Source: Crocodylus rhombifer
Lineage: Eukaryota > Chordata > Crocodylia > Crocodylidae
Assembly (NCBI GenBank): GCA_038503035.1
Contig: JAVSML010000030.1
Span: forward strand, 1,178,001-1,242,000
Length of the DNA stretch: 64,000 bases
Direction: 5' to 3'
Both the position numbers and the translations under genes were made by a program. The notes beneath the pieces are model-generated. The model was not told the DNA's origin. It ran no database searches and saw only the letters and a program-made list of their open reading frames with translations. Position 1 is the first letter of the stretch. Each line of letters opens with the position of its first letter. Of this stretch, positions 58,201 through 64,000 are shown piece by piece.

Positions 58201-60089
58201 GAACCCTTGCTGTATTAGCACAGCCTTCAACTAAATTGTTTTGATGCTCATTGCTATTAAACAGCAACTATAAATGCTTTAAATTCTGTAAATAAACTTC
58301 CTGTCCTTAGAAGAGTAGAGCATCTTTTAGTCATTAAAAGTTTCCTTTTTTCTTTATTACATTTGTGTGTGTGTTTGAGGAAGTTCCATCAAAGTACTTT
58401 CATCTTATTCTGCTGTTGATATTCAGACAAATCTGATAAGTGCCTAGCTGACTGGACTATGATGCATCTTCATGGAAGCCGACCAGTGGCTAGTCACAGA
58501 GAAACAATCTGATTGAACTAACCAGACACTTCTGAGCACACTGGAACTCTTCCACAAGACAAACTTGGAATGACATTATAGACCCTTGCCTCTTGTGAAG
58601 TTTCATTCTCTGCTTCATACGGGTGAGCATGGCACTCTCATGAGTCGCATGAAACAGCATGTTCAGATCAAGCGTGGGATCCCAGGAGGCATTTATTGGT
58701 CTGTAATAAGCAATTCTAACATGCAAATCTGGTGTCAGATACAGTGAAGAGTACGTTGTTTGATCCACATCTTCTTCAGTTTTCTATAGAGCAGCAGTGA
58801 ATATGCTGATTGTCTCTGAAATTTGTAGACACCTCTAACTTTCTATTTTAATGTGGCCTGTACAGATAAGATGCCAATATCTTCTCCACCTTGGAATCAG
58901 CAATAAAAGAGATGAAGGGGTAATCTCTGTTTCCACAGATTACATATTCCACAGATTTCATCTGTCTACAAGCCAGATCCAGCTGGCTTTACTACACATT
59001 CCTGCTAATTGATTGAATAAAGGCAAGATTGCACTTTTAGGGCTGAATCCTGCAGTCTGAGCATCATCTGTGTATGGAGGTTTTGTGCAGGAAAAATTTC
59101 CAGGGAACTACGATAGAATGTACCTTATCCCTAAGAGCATACATAAAGCCCAACTCCCTCCCACTTTGATGTTGGGTGTCTATAACCTACTATACAGTCC
59201 CTACACATGGTGTTGAGCAAATGGATCCACACAGCCACAGGACACAGCTTTGTCTTTACCAGTAAATGCCTTCTGGAATTTTGCAATAAAAATGGAATCT
59301 ATAGACATCCTATATTGTCTCTCTGCATCCTGCTCCCTCCAAAAAACAGGAACAGCACTAGTCCCACTGTGTTCAAAAACTTCTGTGGTTTTTACATAAG
59401 CTGTTGATAGTGCATCCTGAGAAAATGTGGGAGGGAGAATTCAAGGTTTCAGCTGGGAAAAAAATAAGTTGAAAATGGATTCTTCTGCCTGATTACCTTG
59501 CTTTATTCCAATTTAGAAGAATTATCCTAAATGCTGCAATAAGGTTCTCTGTGAAACATGTATCCCATGTGAAAAGCATTCTCTCTGAAACCAAGGTTAT
59601 TTTCAATACACTGGTTTAGCAATAAACAAGGATTTTTGTCCCATATGGATTGTAGCTTCAAAAGTAATCATAGTCCTATAACTGTTTATAGCCACAATGC
59701 TTTGAGGAAACATTCTGCAGCCCATTTGATGATTGCTGTGACCTGTCTCAATCAGTAGAGTAAGATCATGGAACATGTGCATAGCCCCTGGATCAACCAC
59801 CTGAAGCTCTTGGTTTCTTGTGGAAAGCTATACCTAGCGATCATATTTCTGTAACCAGATTGCTTTCTGGTGCAAGATGTCGTGCAAGAGAACAGAGCTA
59901 TACTAGCCACATCCTGCAAAATCAATACTACTATGCTGGATCAGATTAAAATATCAATATTCTATTCTGATAAGTGCACCTTATATAAACATTGTGAAAT
60001 GTATACTGGCAATTACTAATACTTCTTCCAGTATTCATCAATACCAGACTCCTGACTTTAAAGGAAAAGAGAAAAGACCCAGTAAACAA

Positions 60090-60275
60090 TTATTAGGGAA
60101 TGAAGGGTGTTTAAAGGTTAAAGGCCCAGGGCTAAACACCAGAAGGTCTGGATTTGACTCATAGCTCTGCCCAACTTTCTGTGACCCAGGTCTAGTCATA
60201 TGAGCTCCCTGTGCCCCGCTTTCTCCATACGTCCCTTCATTATAAGGAAGGGTGTAAGGAGCATGACAGTAAGTG
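60090..60275 (+). repeat. MIR-like SINE
   Basis: Words in the MIR order: ccagaaggtctggatttgac, tcatagctctgcccaacttt, tgtgacccaggtctagtcat, tgagctccctgtgccccgct and ttctccatac. This is the tRNA-derived head followed by the core and tail region of MIR. Confidence 0.72.
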
Positions 60276-61289
60276 CTAACATCACTGTTGACTTATGAGA
60301 GTTCATTTGTTATTATGCATATGACACAGTCATCTGATGGAAGGCACTAAAAAGTTCAAAAAATGTTTTAAATATGCTCAGGTGACACACAGCTCCTGTG
60401 TCATTGGATACCATTCAGGGAGAGGACTGCCTGAGTGACAGTCCAGAAAAACAATAAAAGCAGTTAGCACATCTTGAAGTGCTGAAAATAAATAAGCAAT
60501 AATATTAGTCACCTGGAAATCCCCCTTCACTCATCCACCAAGCTTTAACTATGTCCTGTTGAAGTACTACAGAGGTCCGGATGAGATGACACTGCTCAGG
60601 CATTTTAAAACCCCCACAGACAAACAGAAAGCAAAACTGCCAGTGCAAAGGTAATGCCAACAGCACAGGGAACAAAATAGGCTACTAAGAGTTGAGCCTG
60701 ACACCTTTTCTCCTGCAAGTACCCTCAGTGAAATCAGGAGAGTGGCTTGCACAAAGCCTGAGGCCACAGTTCAAGAATGCATTTAAAAATATGCTTTTCA
60801 TTTCAATGGGACCTACCTACAAGCTTAAAGACAAGTACGATTTGATGAAATGGGGCTTGATTAGGGGTTGCAGGCCTTTAAATTGTTCCAATTGAAGCAC
60901 ATTTTTGTGACTCTTGACTTTGGGTGTATTGCACTGATGTACTTTAGAAACATCACAATTCAATTTAACCTTGCTTATCTTCTTGTACAACCACAGCATA
61001 TCTTAAAATCCTGAAATAAATTAGTTATTAATTATTATTCTGTACAAAACACTTGTTGACATGAGGAACATAATAAACAGTGACTGGGTCAGGTAAATAA
61101 CGAAGAATTTATTTGACCCAAAAGCCTTTATTATAATTAGGCTATACTCACTCCTGCATAAGAGACTCAGTCCTATAATCCACTACACATAAAACATTCA
61201 ATCAGAAACAGAGGTATAGCAAGCTCCCTTGTCACCCTGGACAAAGTTGGGGGTACACCTGAGGCTCTGGGTGATGTCTTTTACCCAGG

Positions 61290-61640
61290 AAACTAAGTAA
61301 GGGTGCCTATACACTTGCCGAGAGGCCACTTCAACATGTTATAATAACAACACATCAGAGTAGACTCAATTAACTAAGTCTGCTGGAGCGTGGTAATTAC
61401 TGTGCTCCAGCAGACTCTGCCTCATGTGCATCAGCTTCCCCATGCTGAAAAATGGCAGCGGGGGCGCTGTAACTAAAGCTGGTTCAATGAGCTTTAAAGC
61501 ATCCCCACTGCCATTTTTCAGCGCAGGGATGCTAATACACGACTCTCCAGGCACTTTTATTAAAATGGGACTCAGAGCCACTCTAATTAAAGCAGCCCCT
61601 CACCACCCGCCGCTGCCTCCTAGACCACATCTATAAATGC
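61290..61640. mobile_element. MITE-like element with several nested palindromes
   Basis: Left end GGGTGCCTATACACTTGC near 61300 and right end (inward) GGGCATTTATAGATGTGG near 61640 are loosely inverted. Inside lie CTGCTGGAGC...GCTCCAGCAG (about 61380-61413) and GCTGAAAAATGGCAG...CTGCCATTTTTCAGC (about 61444-61524), both perfect inverted pairs. This design recalls known multi-palindrome MITEs of turtles and birds with GGGC..GTCTACAC ends. No target duplication found. Confidence 0.55.
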
Positions 61641-62289
61641 CCGAAGACACAGGACACTCAGGTTCCAACAGCTACAGCACTGCAGAGAGAGAAAGGAGAC
61701 CAGAGTACAGCCAGGCCATCTCTAGATCTAGACAGCTGCAAGGGAAAGTGTTTCCCAGATAAGTAGTTAAACTCTTGGCCTGCCTGCCCTCCCCACCCCC
61801 CGCCCCGCAAAGTTGATGACTAAATGCCATGCTGAATTTTAAAAAAGCAACTCCTAATTCAGTGTTGAGGGTTGCCTCTCATCTTCACCCCCTGCTTCTT
61901 TCCCACACTGCACCTATCTGCGGATCCAAGAGCCTCTTTGACATCAGCACCCAATTCCCAGCCCATCTCCATATAGCCCAAAGCCCATAGCTGTTGGACT
62001 AGCAGCTGAGTTGCTTCAATTGCAAGTGCCCTCTGGCCTCGGTTCCAGCACCTCCTCCCTGCCTTAATCAGCATCCATTTAATCAGAAAGTAACTGATTT
62101 TCTATACAAGGGAAATGTAGTAGATCTCCTCTATTTAGAGTGTGATAAAGATTTGATATTGTACCACGTGGATGATTATTACTCTAGCGATACAAGATTG
62201 GGATTAGTTAAGGGACTATAAATCACGGATGGAGATGGCCAAATGAGAGATTACAACTGACAAGGAAAAGAGGACCTATGAAGCTGGAC
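61641..62289. other. Non-coding spacer
   Basis: No recognised family; the sequence leads into the old CR1 relic. Confidence 0.35.
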
Positions 62290-62926
62290 TGAAGTTATTC
62301 CTGTAGTTCCTCAAGGACTATTCTTATGTATTACTATCATTAATGATCCTAAAACAAAAAGCATAAGCATATTAATGAAATTTGCCAATGACACAAAGTT
62401 GGAAGAAGTCATCAACTTCAAGGAGGATTAGAATAGAACTGGATGGTTTTGAGGACTGGAGGCATGGGGTGATATTTACCAGTAGTAAATCATCTGCTAT
62501 AATTTCATATCTCATCAAGTGGAAACATGGGTCTGGAGAACAAAAACAGGGCTGTTATGTGATGCAGTCCTAAAAAAATAGAAAATGCCTTAGGACCTAT
62601 TAAGTCTTAGGTTGTATTAAGAGAAATATTTCCAAAAGAAATTGGACAGGAGATGTCCTGCCCATTAGTGGCCCTGTGCAATGACTGGTAAGACCTCTTC
62701 TGGAATACCGCATAAAATTCTGGGCCCACCGTTCAGGAAAATAAACTGAAACTGCAAAAGGTGGATAAAGGTATATTAGGATGATCAAAGAAAATGGCAA
62801 TACTGTCTCAAGAGAGAAAACTAGAAGAGCTTGCCTTGTTAGTCCAGAAAAACAAAGGCTAAGAGGGGATATGGTTTCTGTCATTTAATACAAGACAGTA
62901 TTAAATACTATCCAGGGAACAGAACA
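62290..62926 (+). pseudogene. Old CR1/L3-like LINE relic, left part
   Basis: Decayed ORF2. It reads V-P-Q-G-L-F near 62310 (RT motif B), F-A-N-D-T-K-L near 62380-62400 (motif C, first aspartate changed to N), then the usual downstream segments around 62700-62880 (C-R-I-K-F-W-A-H, then L-E-E-L-A-L-L). Frames are broken by many stops. Interrupted at 62934 by a hAT MITE and continued at 63431. Confidence 0.72.
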
Positions 62927-62934
62927 ATCTAAGT

Positions 62935-63422
62935 CAGAGATGTCAAACTCACTTTGTGCCCTCGGCTGGCTCCAGATTTCAGGGCTCCTTGTGACCAGGT
63001 CAAAGCCAGGGCATGAGGAAGCTGCAGTGGAGGCAGCAGCTCAGACTCTGACCCAACGCATGTAGTGGCAACAGTAGCTCCAGCTCCAACCACAACCATA
63101 TGCCCCATGTCAGACCTGGAGCTGCCAATGCTTCATACTCTGGGCTACAGTGGCAGCTCAACCGGCAGCTCCACCTCCAGCATGGGACATGCAGCGGGGG
63201 TCAGCAGCCAATGTGGCTGGGCCATGACAGAGCAAATGGGTAACATGGACAGAGAGCAACCGGGGCTGTGTCAGCCTTCACTTACCCTCCTGCCACTGAT
63301 ATACGTGTCTCCCAGGGCCCAAGAGCCTGGATTCTGCAGCAGGCCACTCTCAGTCAAGTGAGCCTGATAAATGAACTCCATGAGCTGGATCTGACCCACA
63401 GACCACATGTTTGACACCCCTT
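62935..63422. mobile_element. hAT MITE inserted in CR1 (488 bp)
   Basis: Ends CAGAGATGTCAAACTC and, inward, AAGGGGTGTCAAACATG, a hAT-type terminus. The 8-bp flanks ATCTAAGT (62927-62934) and ATCTAAGC (63423-63430) match at 7 of 8 positions. The sequence is G+C-rich, like the other hAT blocks here, and has no transposase. It splits an old CR1, so it is younger than that copy. Confidence 0.85.
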
Positions 63423-63430
63423 ATCTAAGC

Positions 63431-63710
63431 TAAAGTTATTGCTGGCACAAGAACAAATGGATAAAAACTGGCCAGGAAGAACACTGAATGTGGAAATTAG
63501 AAGAAAGTTCCTAACAAATGGAAGAACCAGGTATTGGAAAACTTCCAGCTAGAGCAGTAGAGGCAAAAAACCTAAATGCTTTTAAGACGGAGCTTGATAA
63601 ATTTACAAACAGGATTATGTGACATGGTGCTTGTGACAGCAGGGGATTGAACTCAGCACCCCATGTGGTCCATTCCAACTCTCGCATTCCTATCACTGCA
63701 GCCTGTTCGA
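63431..63710 (+). pseudogene. Old CR1/L3-like LINE relic, right part with 3' end
   Basis: Continues the copy of 62290-62926 after the hAT insertion: V-E-I-R-R-K-F-L-T-N-G-R (about 63490-63530), A-F-K-T-E-L-D-K-F (near 63580-63605), then the 3' end with ccccatgtggtccattccaa. These are standard CR1 C-terminal signatures, in broken frames. Confidence 0.72.
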
Positions 63711-64000
63711 AAAGATTCAAATCCTTTACAGTTTCAAATGTAGATTAGCCATCTCAAACCCCAAATGCATGTCAAGCTTAGTGCCCCGTGCCATCTTTTC
63801 TGAGTTACTGATAGTAACACAGATGAGAAGAGCATTTGACTGAGATACTATTTTCAGCAGTTCTGAGTTTTTTAGTCAAATGCTGGCTCTTTCCAGTTTT
63901 CGCTATACAAGGCAAACATGTTATTTTTATAATATGAGGGGTTTTTTCAAACAAAGGAACACATGATGTCATGGACAAACAAATATTGTGTTAGTTTGTT
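63711..64000. other. Unique DNA to window end
   Basis: A+T-rich; nothing recognised. Confidence 0.4.

Larger units (their letters stand above)
56898..61305. other. Gene-free region with MIR and ancient relics
   Basis: Contains the ancient repeat at 57930-58200 and the MIR copy at 60090-60275. No gene recognised; frames are short. Confidence 0.45.

Noticed and set aside
1..64000. CRISPR arrays, rRNA, operons or phage-like systems
   Set aside because: None seen; all repeats are dispersed eukaryotic transposons or simple repeats.

Overview
This looks like a stretch of vertebrate nuclear DNA, most likely from a crocodilian. It is gene-poor and A+T-rich, with no cellular protein-coding exon I can recognise and no rRNA, tRNA or CRISPR. 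It is packed with repeats of reptile type. The assignment rests on CR1 LINEs ending in the 'catagtttcatagtttctaggg' type of tail, a SINE-like repeat I associate with alligator sequence, hAT and Harbinger-like DNA elements, and old MIR-like SINE relics. A turtle or other sauropsid cannot be fully excluded.

Layout. 1-2.9 kb: unique DNA with one Tigger-like MITE. 3-8 kb: an LTR-like relic, an old plus-strand CR1 split by a 256-bp MITE, a younger CR1 fragment, a 1.27-kb fold-back hAT element with exact 8-bp target duplication, and an inverted relic of the same LTR-like family. 8.1-13.3 kb: a pile-up of five CR1 pieces in alternating orientation, including a long ORF2 copy (endonuclease plus reverse transcriptase). 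13.3-24 kb: mostly unique DNA with old relics. 24-28.7 kb: a 3.4-kb CR1 (group B, my label) inserted into an older CR1 (group A), with the interrupted target and a 4-bp duplication visible. 29-34.6 kb: a second copy of the 255-bp MITE with a perfect 33-bp central hairpin, an LTR-like element on the minus strand, and a GC-rich hAT-derived block built of direct and inverted units. 34.6-43 kb: largely unique. 43.8-44.5 kb: a broken PIF/Harbinger transposase gene, followed by a convergent region with weak coding character on the minus strand. 48.5-64 kb: unique DNA with a SINE-like repeat, two hAT MITEs with 8-bp target duplications, a solo-LTR-like element with a 5-bp duplication, MIR relics and an old CR1.

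All coding sequence seen belongs to mobile elements, and every copy is broken by stops or frameshifts. The CR1 copies encode an esterase-like ORF1 end, an APE-type endonuclease and a reverse transcriptase. The non-autonomous DNA elements would have depended on transposases encoded elsewhere. I found no convincing new functional system. The strongest leads are the group B CR1, whose ORF1 esterase end and ORF2 endonuclease share one reading frame, the hairpin MITE family, and the fold-back hAT element.
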